Part shown: positions 6,467-13,718 of the stretch, in pieces | Layout: each line of letters opens with the position of its first letter | Position numbering within the stretch: the first letter of the stretch is position 1 | NCBI GenBank assembly: GCA_937959375.1 | Contig: CALGLS010000356.1 | Span: forward strand, 1 to 13,718 | Reading direction: 5' to 3' | Source: an uncultured Saprospiraceae bacterium | GTDB taxonomy: Bacteria; Bacteroidota; Bacteroidia; Chitinophagales; Saprospiraceae | DNA: 13,718 bases | Notes under the pieces: model-generated | Told to the model about the DNA's origin: nothing | What the model saw: the letters and a program-made list of their open reading frames with translations, nothing else | Database searches by the model: none | Position numbers and translations under genes: made by a program

Positions 6467-6940
6467 CTTGTAAGATTCCGGATTGACCTATAGCTAACTC
6501 TACAGCTTTTACTTGTCCATAGTGCTGTATTACATGCTTGTCGGGGGCTAGACCGGCTCGAAAAAAAAGTCTAGATTAAAGTATAATCTCTATAGCAAAC
6601 CTACCAACGAAAACTTTCAACGAATCTAATCCTAAATTTACCTTTCCAAATTTTTGTCACTTTATTTCATAAATAGCATTGTGAAAATGTATAAGTTATA
6701 CTAAGTCAGGCTAGTACAAATAATGTGTTTTTTAGTTGTGTTAAACTTCATACATACAGTAGCTTTTTCTTTGAAAAAAGTTTCGTTTCCTGCCCTTTGG
6801 AATTGTTTTTGCGTATTAATTTTCGTCTTCCTTATTATTACTCCTCCCCAACTTTAGTTTAAGTGTCATTTCTGTCCCGTAATCAAATTACGTGTTCGGA
6901 ATATTTCAATAATTTTATTCATTAACTAAATATCATTACC
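6453..6940. other. 488-bp AT-rich intergenic region before the leader peptide gene
   Basis: No convincing gene was found. A 44-codon plus-strand frame from ATG 6724 to 6858 has no family features and is not called. Small structures include CTAGAC (6548-6553) with GTCTAG (6569-6574) around an A-run. The best promoter-like pair for the peptide is TTTG (6796-6799), 17 bp, TAATTTTC (6817-6824), off the consensus in spacing and one base. The length suggests a long 5' leader or regulatory region for the peptide gene. Confidence 0.4.
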
Positions 6941-7072
6941 ATGAATTTAAAAGCATCAAAAAAGATTAAAAAATTAAACTTAGATCAGAAGCAAATCATC
7001 AAGCCTGACAACTGCTCAAATATTAAGGGAGGAGGATATTGGTGTTGCGTCCGCAATAAGTGGGTTAGCTAA
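6941..7072 (+). CDS. double-glycine leader peptide (natural product/peptide signal precursor)
   Basis: A 43-residue peptide. Residues 7-20 (KKIKKLNLDQKQII) followed by PDNCSNIKGGG (22-32) follow the pattern of Bacteroidota GG-leader precursors (KKL-L-K..I...n...IkGG, as in the GG-Bacteroidales natural product precursor family, TIGR04149-like). Cleavage after Gly31 would free a 12-residue core GYWCCVRNKWVS with vicinal Cys35-Cys36, two Trp and a net positive charge; a further Cys (25) sits in the leader. Such leaders are normally removed by peptidase-containing ABC exporters. None is encoded in the window, nor is a dehydratase, radical-SAM or other modification enzyme. A strong hairpin terminator follows 8 bp after the stop, then a TPR sensor kinase. 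It could be a bacteriocin, a modified peptide or a signal. The gene call is quite sure; the function is inferred. Confidence 0.78.
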   Translation: MNLKASKKIKKLNLDQKQIIKPDNCSNIKGGGYWCCVRNKWVS

Positions 7073-7080
7073 GTCGTACC

Positions 7081-7131
7081 AAAATGAGCTACTTGGTGTT
7101 TATTACCAATGTAGCTCATTTTCTTTTTTTC
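7081..7131 (+). terminator. intrinsic terminator after the leader peptide gene
   Basis: AAAATGAGCTACTTGGT (7081-7097) pairs with ACCAATGTAGCTCATTTT (7105-7122), 17 bp with one bulged T and a 7-base loop, followed by a T-rich run to 7131. It starts 8 bp after the peptide stop. The hairpin's first stem contains the ATG (7084) that begins the longest kinase reading frame. Kinase transcription probably depends on readthrough, as no TAnnTTTG box is seen between 7073 and 7143. Confidence 0.85.
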
Positions 7132-7143
7132 TTAAAACTAAGT

Positions 7144-9207
7144 ATGAAATCCTCAAGTCTTACCATTTTTCTGCTCTTCTTATTCTCAATCTCATCATAT
7201 GGGAATGAGACTTTTGTAGATAGCATAGCCTCTCCAAAGAAATGGTTGGTACAACAAAATGAGCTTGGTGAGAAAATTTTAAAAAGCAATCAAGACTTTA
7301 CAAAAGCAGTACAAGTTTTTAAAACTGCTCATGACTTTGCGATATCGAATGATCTTTCCGACTATCTAATTGACATCCCAGTCAATTATGGAGCTGCCTT
7401 GTATAAAAATGGAGAAATTCAAGAGGCGTATTCCATCTTAAAAGATATCCTACCTAAGGTCAATCACAATAATTTAAAACTTAAGGCGAGTGTCAACCAA
7501 TTACTTGGGATGACACTAGTATTTCAAGACAAATTTCCTGAAGGCTATAAACACCAAATGGATGCCTTGAAATATTATACAGACATGAAGGACTCTTCAG
7601 GAGTTATGGGAGTGCTATTTGACCTTGGGAATAATTTTGCAACTCAAGGACAAAGTGAACTAGCTTTAAAGAATTACGAAAAAGGAATTGCAATTGCAAA
7701 GTCCTTAAAGGATGTTAAAATGACCATGTTCGGTATTACTGCATTGGGTGGTGCCTGGGCTTCTGTTGGTGATCTTGAAAAAGCATTGAAATATAGCAAC
7801 GAAGGTCTTGATCTTGCCAAGCAGTTAAAAGATGATGAAGAATTAGCTTGGGCTTCTATTAATCACGGTCATATTCTAATGCAAGTATCAAAGTACAATG
7901 AGGCAGAAACCTATTTACAACAGGCCTATGAATTAAGTTTTGTGATTGAAAATAAGTTGCTTACTGGGTATAGTGTTGAACAAATGGCGGAGTTGAATTT
8001 TCGACAAAATAAACTGGATAAAGCGATAAAAGGCCTTGATGAATGTTATAACATATATCAGGAATTGGGGCATACCAATAGTTTGAAGGAAGTGACTAAA
8101 AAATATGCTGAGGTTTATTTTAAACAAGATGACTTTGTTAAATATAAGGAGTATACAGATCAGTACATTGCATTAAAAGACTCGCTGTATTCCAAAGAAA
8201 TGATGGAGTCAATGGCTAGCCTAAAACAAGATTTTGAATTCCATAAAATGGAACGTGAGAATGAAATTGTTTTGTTGACTAAGGATCAAGAATTGGCTAA
8301 AGCTAAATGGTATATGACATGTGCTGTTCTTTTAAGTGCTGGAATTGCATTTACTTTACTTGTCCTGTTGTTGTACAGTCGAAATAAAGCAACTGTCGAA
8401 AAGAATGAAATTCTAAAAGCGAAAAATGCTGAAATTTTGCGGCAAAATGAATCATTAGTAACTTCTAATGAAGATCTAGAAAAGTTTGCATATATCATTT
8501 CGCATGACCTTAAAGAACCGCTGCGAAACATCAATGGATTTACAAAATTACTAAGTCGAAAACTAAAAAAATATACCTTTGACGATTCGATAAGAGAGTA
8601 CCTAGGGTTTATCGTAGGAGGAACCGATCAGATGGGAGAATTGTTAAATGGTTTGTTAGAATATTCTAAAATTGGGGTTGACAAAAATAGAAAAGAACTC
8701 ATTAACCTTGGTGCTGTCGCACAAAAAGTAATCAATGGATTTAGAATCCAATTAGATGAAAAAAATTGTGAATTGGAATTAAAAGAACTTCCGAGTGTTG
8801 CTTGTAAAAATATCCAAATTAGTCAGGTTTTTCAAAACTTAGTAGCGAATGCTATTAAATTTGGACCCAATGACGGAAATAAAATTACTATCGGTGCTAA
8901 AGATCAAGGAGATGATTATTTGATTTTCGTCAAGGACCAAGGAATTGGAATTGACAAAGAATATCAAGATCACATCTTTGTTGTTTTCAACCGACTTCAT
9001 GATCGCAAAACGTTTTCAGGTTCTGGAATCGGTTTAGCAACCTGTAAAAAAATCGTCGAAGATCATGGTGGTCGTATTTGGGTAGAATCAAAAGAGGGTG
9101 AAGGCGCTTGTTTTTATTTCACCTTGCCGAAAGTTAACTTATCGAATCCCAGTTCATCTGAACTTGAAATAATCAAAACTTCCCAACGCGAATTAACGGT
9201 CGTTTAA
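7144..9207 (+). CDS. TPR-containing sensor histidine kinase
   Basis: A membrane sensor kinase, 687 residues from ATG 7144. This start is chosen because it opens a signal peptide (MKSSSLTIFLLFLFSISSYG). The frame extends to ATG 7084, but that codon lies inside the upstream terminator stem and would add 20 residues before the signal. Residues about 45-345 are helical repeats of TPR type (for example SELALKNYEKGIAIAKSLKD and LEKALKYSNEGLDLAKQLKD), predicted outside the cytoplasm. One transmembrane helix lies near 389-411, then a coiled coil to about 445. HisKA has the phospho-acceptor His454 in ISHDLKEPLRNINGF. The ATPase domain has the N-box QNLVANAIK (564-572), G1 DQGIGI (598-603) and G2 GSGIGLA (626-632). 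All catalytic motifs look intact. No receiver domain or response regulator is nearby. The ligand is unknown; the peptide gene upstream is a candidate. Confidence 0.93.
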   Translation: MKSSSLTIFLLFLFSISSYGNETFVDSIASPKKWLVQQNELGEKILKSNQDFTKAVQVFKTAHDFAISNDLSDYLIDIPVNYGAALYKNGEIQEAYSILKDILPKVNHNNLKLKASVNQLLGMTLVFQDKFPEGYKHQMDALKYYTDMKDSSGVMGVLFDLGNNFATQGQSELALKNYEKGIAIAKSLKDVKMTMFGITALGGAWASVGDLEKALKYSNEGLDLAKQLKDDEELAWASINHGHILMQVSKYNEAETYLQQAYELSFVIENKLLTGYSVEQMAELNFRQNKLDKAIKGLDECYNIYQELGHTNSLKEVTKKYAEVYFKQDDFVKYKEYTDQYIALKDSLYSKEMMESMASLKQDFEFHKMERENEIVLLTKDQELAKAKWYMTCAVLLSAGIAFTLLVLLLYSRNKATVEKNEILKAKNAEILRQNESLVTSNEDLEKFAYIISHDLKEPLRNINGFTKLLSRKLKKYTFDDSIREYLGFIVGGTDQMGELLNGLLEYSKIGVDKNRKELINLGAVAQKVINGFRIQLDEKNCELELKELPSVACKNIQISQVFQNLVANAIKFGPNDGNKITIGAKDQGDDYLIFVKDQGIGIDKEYQDHIFVVFNRLHDRKTFSGSGIGLATCKKIVEDHGGRIWVESKEGEGACFYFTLPKVNLSNPSSSELEIIKTSQRELTVV

Positions 9208-9458
9208 TGGCCTATTCCTTTCTGCTATTTCCCAAACGACTTCATAACGTATTCTCTTTAGTGTTTTTTATTTTGTAGTAAAAACATACAATCCTTACCT
9301 TTTAGCCAATTCATTTCTCAATTTATTCTTAGCTTTCGTATATTAGAGGCCATTCACATTTATGTATGGGTCAAAAATCTTTTATGAAAACTAAAATTCA
9401 AAAAGCTATGAATATTGAAAACAAAACTAATCGACAACCTCATCCAGCAGGAATAAAA

Positions 9459-10994
9459 ATGATGAGGAATTTTCTAATCCTTTTATGTTGCCTTGTCTTT
9501 ACAACAAATAATGCAAAAGCACAGGTTTTCGCCTATGATGAAAATCAAGATGGTTTAGCACCGATTCTGATTCCTGGCAACCCAATAGCAACACCAACTC
9601 GAGCTTCTTTTACAGTCAATGATTGCGTAAGCATAGGAATCGTAGATGCGGGAGACCCGGACGTTCCAACCGAGCGATTTAATACTGTAGGATATACAAA
9701 CATTACAGTGATACCAACTGATGCTGGTCTTGCTGAATTTGAATTGTTTGATATCATTTATTTGCCCGGTACCTGGGCTAGTGGAGCTACAAGTTATTTC
9801 CCAATTATAGAATCAAATGCTGCAGATTATATTGCATACGTCGAACAAGGTGGTCGTCTTTTTGTAGAACAACCCAACCCGTTTATGCAACCAAGTGCAA
9901 CCATTATTCCTACGATACTTCCATATCCAATTACTTTTTACAATTTATACAACACAAGTGATCATCCTCCTATTATGGTTAACCCTAACCATGAAATATT
10001 AACGGGACTGAGTGCTCAAGAGTTATCATTTCCTGCCGATCAGATGATAGAAGTTTCAGAAGAGTATGATGTTTTAGTGCTTGGTTCTGTAACTGAAAGT
10101 GCTTCATTAGCTGTCCTAGAATATGGACAAGGAAGAATAGTCGTTTGTAGTTCTAATATAAATTCATCCCTTACAATTGGTGTAAGTGATCAGTATTTCT
10201 TGCAAATGATTCAATGGCTTCAACCTTCAGGAACAATTGATCATGTGCAAGCTTGTGATAGTTATACTTGGATTGATGGAAATACGTACACCTCTGATAA
10301 TAATACCGCAACAGTCGTTTTTGCTGATACAGCAGGTTGTGATTCTATTGTTATGTTGAACTTAACGATTGATTATAGTAGTGTTCCAGCAGTTGATGTG
10401 GTTTCAGCTTGTGGTCCGTATACTTGGATAGATGGCGTAACCTATGAGACCAATAATAACACCGCTACTGTTACCCTTATGAATTCGGTTGGATGCGATA
10501 GCCTTGTTTTGCTTGACCTAACGATCAATGAGCTTGATCTATCTATCACGGAAATTGGACCGATAATGACTTCGGGAACTTTCGACGCAACGTATCAATG
10601 GCTTGAATGCGAAAACGGCTATGTACCGATCCCCGGAGCGACTGAACAAAGTTATGCTGTAACAAATGATGGTGCTTATGCAGTGATTATTAATTTAAAT
10701 GGATGTATCGATACAACAGAATGTATTCAAGTGATGTTGAGCGACGTAGAGCATCCGTTGTTGAATGCAGTCTCTATATTTCCGAATCCTTCTGAGGGTC
10801 ACTTCGCAATTAATCTGGGAGATTTAGAGAAGCCAACTGTAAAGGTTTATTCTGTTCTTGGGCAGTTGGTTTATGAACGGGTAGCGGTGGAGCAAGCAGT
10901 TTTGGAGCTGGAGTTGGATGATGTAGCTGGAGTTTATTTTGTGGAGGTGTCGATAGGAGATGAGTTACGTGCTTTTAGGGTTATTGTGGAGTAG
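9459..10994 (+). CDS. secreted multidomain protein with T9SS sorting domain
   Basis: From ATG 9459 the protein has 511 residues. It opens with a signal peptide (MMRNFLILLCCLVFTTNNAKAQ), preceded by AGGA six bases upstream. The frame runs back to ATG 9366, but that would put 31 polar residues before the signal. About 22-257 looks like a glutamine-amidotransferase/ThuA-like alpha/beta fold (FDIIYLPGTWASG, DYIAYVEQGGRLFVEQ, LEYGQGRIVVCS), with no catalytic Cys triad recognised. Two repeats follow (259-305 and 312-357) with ACDSYTWIDGNTYT-like starts and GCDSIVMLNLTI-like ends. An Ig-like module (YQWLECENG ... NGCIDTTECI) comes next, then a type A C-terminal sorting domain (436-511: SIFPNPSEGHFAINL, VKVYSVLGQLVYE, GVYFVEV, a final basic RAFRVIVE). 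It is expected to be exported through the type IX system and attached to or released from the cell surface. The role is unknown. Confidence 0.85.
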   Translation: MMRNFLILLCCLVFTTNNAKAQVFAYDENQDGLAPILIPGNPIATPTRASFTVNDCVSIGIVDAGDPDVPTERFNTVGYTNITVIPTDAGLAEFELFDIIYLPGTWASGATSYFPIIESNAADYIAYVEQGGRLFVEQPNPFMQPSATIIPTILPYPITFYNLYNTSDHPPIMVNPNHEILTGLSAQELSFPADQMIEVSEEYDVLVLGSVTESASLAVLEYGQGRIVVCSSNINSSLTIGVSDQYFLQMIQWLQPSGTIDHVQACDSYTWIDGNTYTSDNNTATVVFADTAGCDSIVMLNLTIDYSSVPAVDVVSACGPYTWIDGVTYETNNNTATVTLMNSVGCDSLVLLDLTINELDLSITEIGPIMTSGTFDATYQWLECENGYVPIPGATEQSYAVTNDGAYAVIINLNGCIDTTECIQVMLSDVEHPLLNAVSIFPNPSEGHFAINLGDLEKPTVKVYSVLGQLVYERVAVEQAVLELELDDVAGVYFVEVSIGDELRAFRVIVE

Positions 10995-11030
10995 CTTTTC
11001 GCTTCGTTAAAATAATCGATTGTAGGATTT

Positions 11031-11073
11031 AAAAAAGCTCAAACAATTTTTAATGAATTGTTTGAGCTTTTTT
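11031..11073. terminator. bidirectional intrinsic terminator
   Basis: AAAAAAGCTCAAACAATT (11031-11048) and AATTGTTTGAGCTTTTTT (11056-11073) make a perfect 18-bp stem with a 7-base loop. The A-run on one side and T-run on the other let it act in both directions. It sits between the convergent stops of the T9SS protein (10994) and the outer-membrane protein (11096). Confidence 0.95.
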
Positions 11074-11095
11074 ATTCTTTTGAGTTAACTCAAAT

Positions 11096-13603
11096 CTAGC
11101 TTCCACCCTGACCGCCACCACCTTGTTGGCCACCATCACCGCCACCTTTCTGATCGTCATTCTTAATCTTAGAACGAGATCGTTTGGCTTTGAAATCAAG
11201 TTTTCCAAAAGTGTACTTAAAATTTAAACCAAAGGATCGAAACGGAATTTTAAACTCTGATTTTTGATAAAAATCTTCATCCTCTAACTCAGTTCTGAAA
11301 ATCTTGCTGCGAGTAAATGGATCTACAATTCGGATGCCTAAGCTTGCACGTTTTTTCCAGAATTCCTTTTGGAAACCAACACTAGTCATCCAAAAGGATG
11401 TTTTCTCACCTTGTAGTGTACGTTCCTTCGCGCGATAAAATCCAAATGCCTCAGCCTTCCAACCTTTCTTAAATTGATAAGAAGTACTTGCAAAAAAGTT
11501 GTATTGTAAACCGTCATTGGTTACATCGTAATTCTCAATATCGCTTTCAGCATTGTAGGTAAAGAGACTAAGATTTCCTCGTACCGTCCATACCTTATTG
11601 AAGGTTTTAGAAATAAAAGTATTAAAGCCGATAGAGTTGTTCTCTCCAATATTTTGATACAAAGACTCTGCAACGCCTTCATCGTTTACAATCACAATAC
11701 TCTCGATCAAGTCATCTGTGTTTCTATAAAAAATGGAACTACTTACGACCAAACCTTTGACGAAAGTATTGTAACCCAACTCCACTTGATGTACCAATTC
11801 AGGTTTTAGATTTGGATTACCTTGAGAAACATTTCTACGGTCAATATCATTCCGATAAGGATTGATGTAAAAAAGACTCGGCCGTTGGATACGCTGGTTG
11901 TAACTCAACTTAATAGACGAAAACATATTGGTTTTCTTAGAAACGATTACACTTGGAAGCCAGTTGTCATAGGAGTTTTTAAAAGGCTCAATATCCGTTG
12001 CAAATTCACCCGCAATACTCGTATGCTCATAACGTACACCTGCAATGATTCCGATGTCCTTCGGCAGGTTGAAGGTGAAGGAGGTATAGCCTGCATAAAC
12101 GTCTTGTTGGTAATCAAAAACATTCGTTCGGAAAGGATCAGAAACGTATGCATTCAAATCTGCATCAAATTGATCGAATTGGTAATCACTATTGATTCGG
12201 CGAATAACAGCTTTTGAACCAATCTCCAATTTTACTTTTTCCCCGAAAGGGTGCACATAATCAATCTGACCTGTGTATTCTTTGTTATCACCGTCGTTTT
12301 CTTGGCGCTCCACAAAGTCAAGGACCGAGGCATTACTGGTTGAATTGATATCGCTGTCGAGGTTGCTTACATTTCCATTTAATAAGAATGCAGCGGTAAA
12401 CTCACGACCTTCTTGTGCAAAGGTGCGACGATAATCTGTTGACCAATCAAAACCTCCTCGAAGTGTTTTTCCGTCAGCGTCACGTGTTGTCATTTCCCTG
12501 AATGCCTCATTAATATCAGGAATGAAAGTCGCTGGATTTGATGATTCTGTGTTAAAACTAAATCCTCTAAAATTGATCGAGGAAGAAATATTATTATAGG
12601 CGTTGATATCATAATTGAGGCCACCGTTTCCGAAGAAACCTGTTCTAGAAGTAGTGGTGACGCCAGATTGATCATAGCTAGAGACTAATGCTCCGTTGGC
12701 ATCGTAATCTTCTCGTACAAACGAAAGGTTACCATCATTAGGCCAAGAGTGCCAAAAGCCTGTATTGGCGTTGAAACCGAGTCGACCTTTGGTGGCGTTG
12801 ATGCCGATGTTACCATTATTTTGTCGGGTACCGAGAGAGCCATTAACAGAGACATTGTAACCCTGTACCTGTTTCTTTTGAGTGATGATATTGATGATTC
12901 CTCCGGAGCCTTCTCCATCGTATTTGGCAGAGGGGGAGGTAATGACTTCCACACTTTTGATCTGATCTGCAGGAATCATTTTGAGTGCATCTGCGGTACC
13001 GTTAGCAAACATACCAGATGGTTTTCCGTTGATTAGAATCTGTAAGTTTTGAGATCCACGAAGTGCTACGTTTCCTTCGAGGTCAACGGAGAGCATGGGC
13101 ACTTTTCGGAGTACATCGCTGGCATCGCCTCCTGCATTGGTTACGTCCTTGTCAGCGTTGTATACTATTTTGTCGATTTTGGTTTCCACCAAAGGCGCTT
13201 CTTCTACCACCTCAACTTCTGAAAGTGTTACGTTGTCCTGGGCAAGTGATATGGTTCCTACATTGAAATCGGGTTTCCCCAAAGTTAGATTTACGTCAGG
13301 AATATCTTTTGTCAAATAACCTAAAAAAGAAATGCTAAGGGTGTAGGTTCCTGTGGGTACATCCTTGAGTTTGAACTTCCCTTTTTCGTCGGTAATGTTT
13401 CCGTTTACTTGTTTTTGAGTCTTAGTATCTGTTAAAACCACCGTGGCATAACCAACAGGTTTGTTTTGTGGATCCAGTACTTTTCCAGTAATTTTTCCTT
13501 TGATACTTTTTTCCTTTTTCTTCCATTTTCCAGCGCCGGGATATTGGGCAGAGAGGCTTGTAGAGAAAACGAATACGAGTAGAAGTAAAAGTGATTGTTT
13601 CAT
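11096..13603 (-). CDS. TonB-dependent-receptor-like outer membrane beta-barrel protein
   Basis: An 835-residue outer-membrane protein. The signal peptide is MKQSLLLLLVFVFSTSLSAQ (1-20). Residues about 35-121 form a carboxypeptidase-regulatory-like beta domain (ITGKVLDPQNKPVGYATVVL ... GYLTKDIP). A plug-type domain follows (about 141-243: DASDVLRKVPMLSVDLEGNVALRG, ILINGKPSG, IKSVEVITSPSAKYDGEGSGGIINII). The remainder to about 808 is a beta-barrel with the family pattern of PF14905 (YNQRIQRPSLFYINPY, GNPNLKPELVHQVELGYN). The tail of roughly 25 residues is basic then almost all Gly/Gln (GGGDGGQQGGGGQGGS). Such proteins are related to SusC/TonB receptors, but no SusD partner or TonB is next to it, so the transported substrate is unknown. 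It is monocistronic, with a promoter and palindrome upstream and the shared terminator downstream. Confidence 0.92.
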   Translation of the reverse strand: MKQSLLLLLVFVFSTSLSAQYPGAGKWKKKEKSIKGKITGKVLDPQNKPVGYATVVLTDTKTQKQVNGNITDEKGKFKLKDVPTGTYTLSISFLGYLTKDIPDVNLTLGKPDFNVGTISLAQDNVTLSEVEVVEEAPLVETKIDKIVYNADKDVTNAGGDASDVLRKVPMLSVDLEGNVALRGSQNLQILINGKPSGMFANGTADALKMIPADQIKSVEVITSPSAKYDGEGSGGIINIITQKKQVQGYNVSVNGSLGTRQNNGNIGINATKGRLGFNANTGFWHSWPNDGNLSFVREDYDANGALVSSYDQSGVTTTSRTGFFGNGGLNYDINAYNNISSSINFRGFSFNTESSNPATFIPDINEAFREMTTRDADGKTLRGGFDWSTDYRRTFAQEGREFTAAFLLNGNVSNLDSDINSTSNASVLDFVERQENDGDNKEYTGQIDYVHPFGEKVKLEIGSKAVIRRINSDYQFDQFDADLNAYVSDPFRTNVFDYQQDVYAGYTSFTFNLPKDIGIIAGVRYEHTSIAGEFATDIEPFKNSYDNWLPSVIVSKKTNMFSSIKLSYNQRIQRPSLFYINPYRNDIDRRNVSQGNPNLKPELVHQVELGYNTFVKGLVVSSSIFYRNTDDLIESIVIVNDEGVAESLYQNIGENNSIGFNTFISKTFNKVWTVRGNLSLFTYNAESDIENYDVTNDGLQYNFFASTSYQFKKGWKAEAFGFYRAKERTLQGEKTSFWMTSVGFQKEFWKKRASLGIRIVDPFTRSKIFRTELEDEDFYQKSEFKIPFRSFGLNFKYTFGKLDFKAKRSRSKIKNDDQKGGGDGGQQGGGGQGGS

Positions 13604-13661
13604 ACAGAGGGTGTTGGTTTGAAAGATTTTTCCTAATAGTTAGGTTTACATCAGAAAGAAG

Positions 13662-13669
13662 CAAACATA
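13662..13669 (-). promoter_or_regulatory. -7 box of the outer membrane protein gene
   Basis: On the minus strand TATGTTTG is a perfect TAnnTTTG match, about 58 bp upstream of the ATG at 13603. No TTG or TTTG is found at the expected -33 spacing; that position is instead abutted by the palindrome at 13691-13707, suggesting an activator-dependent promoter. Confidence 0.5.
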
Positions 13670-13690
13670 TAAGACAATAAGAAAGCTTGA

Positions 13691-13707
13691 TTGTTCAGTC
13701 TGAACAA
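13691..13707. promoter_or_regulatory. 17-bp palindrome, candidate operator
   Basis: TTGTTCAG-T-CTGAACAA is a perfect 8+1+8 inverted repeat. It sits just upstream of where the -33 element of the outer-membrane protein promoter would be. It has no T-run on either strand, so it fits a dimeric regulator site better than a terminator. The window ends 11 bp beyond it, so it could also serve a divergent gene outside. Confidence 0.45.
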
Positions 13708-13718
13708 ACATGAATACA

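Noticed and set aside
6724..6858. 44-codon frame upstream of the leader peptide gene
   Set aside because: No leader, GG motif or family features; composition follows the T-rich spacer.
9262..9286. Hairpin TGTTTTT/AAAAACA as kinase terminator
   Set aside because: All-AT 7-bp stem (one G-C) without a following T-run; too weak to call.
11822..12217. 131-codon plus-strand frame within the outer membrane protein gene
   Set aside because: Antisense shadow of an intact, clearly recognised beta-barrel coding sequence; no motifs of its own.

Overview
The window looks like a chromosomal piece of an AT-rich member of the Bacteroidota, probably of the Saprospiria/Flavobacteriia kind. The evidence is a secreted protein with a type IX secretion C-terminal sorting domain, an outer-membrane beta-barrel protein of the TonB-receptor superfamily with an N-terminal carboxypeptidase-regulatory-like domain, promoters fitting the Bacteroidota TTTG / TAnnTTTG pattern, starts without clear Shine-Dalgarno sites, and a Bacteroidota-type double-glycine leader peptide. 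No rRNA, tRNA, CRISPR array or transposase was seen.

Layout. The left edge cuts a DUF2867-like gene (+). It converges on a two-gene ABC exporter operon read leftward (ATPase then ABC-2 permease, overlapping by 4 bp). Upstream of that operon lie two tandem, non-coding repeat units of about 180 bp with inverted termini, followed by an AACTYT-like simple repeat. Further right, all on the minus strand, come a lipoprotein-type serine beta-lactamase-fold hydrolase, a DUF1801 (YdhG-like) protein and a Suppressor-of-fused (SUFU) domain protein. Divergent from SUFU is a membrane protein joining a probable Effector-Associated Domain 11 (EAD11) to a transmembrane helix and a periplasmic OmpA-like domain.

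The most interesting part is 6941-9207. A 43-residue double-glycine leader peptide, with a 12-residue Cys-, Trp- and Arg/Lys-containing tail, is followed by a strong intrinsic terminator and then by a sensor histidine kinase whose extracytoplasmic part is made of TPRs. The longest reading frame of the kinase begins inside the terminator hairpin, so the real start is most likely 60 bases further on, at a signal peptide. A secreted peptide sensed by a TPR kinase is a testable hypothesis; no modification enzyme, exporter or response regulator for it lies in the window.

The right part holds a type IX-secreted multidomain protein (+) and the large outer-membrane beta-barrel protein (-). They converge on a perfect 18-bp bidirectional terminator. 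The beta-barrel gene has a good -7 box with a 17-bp palindrome where the -33 element should be.

All assignments come from reading motifs by eye. No database search was run.
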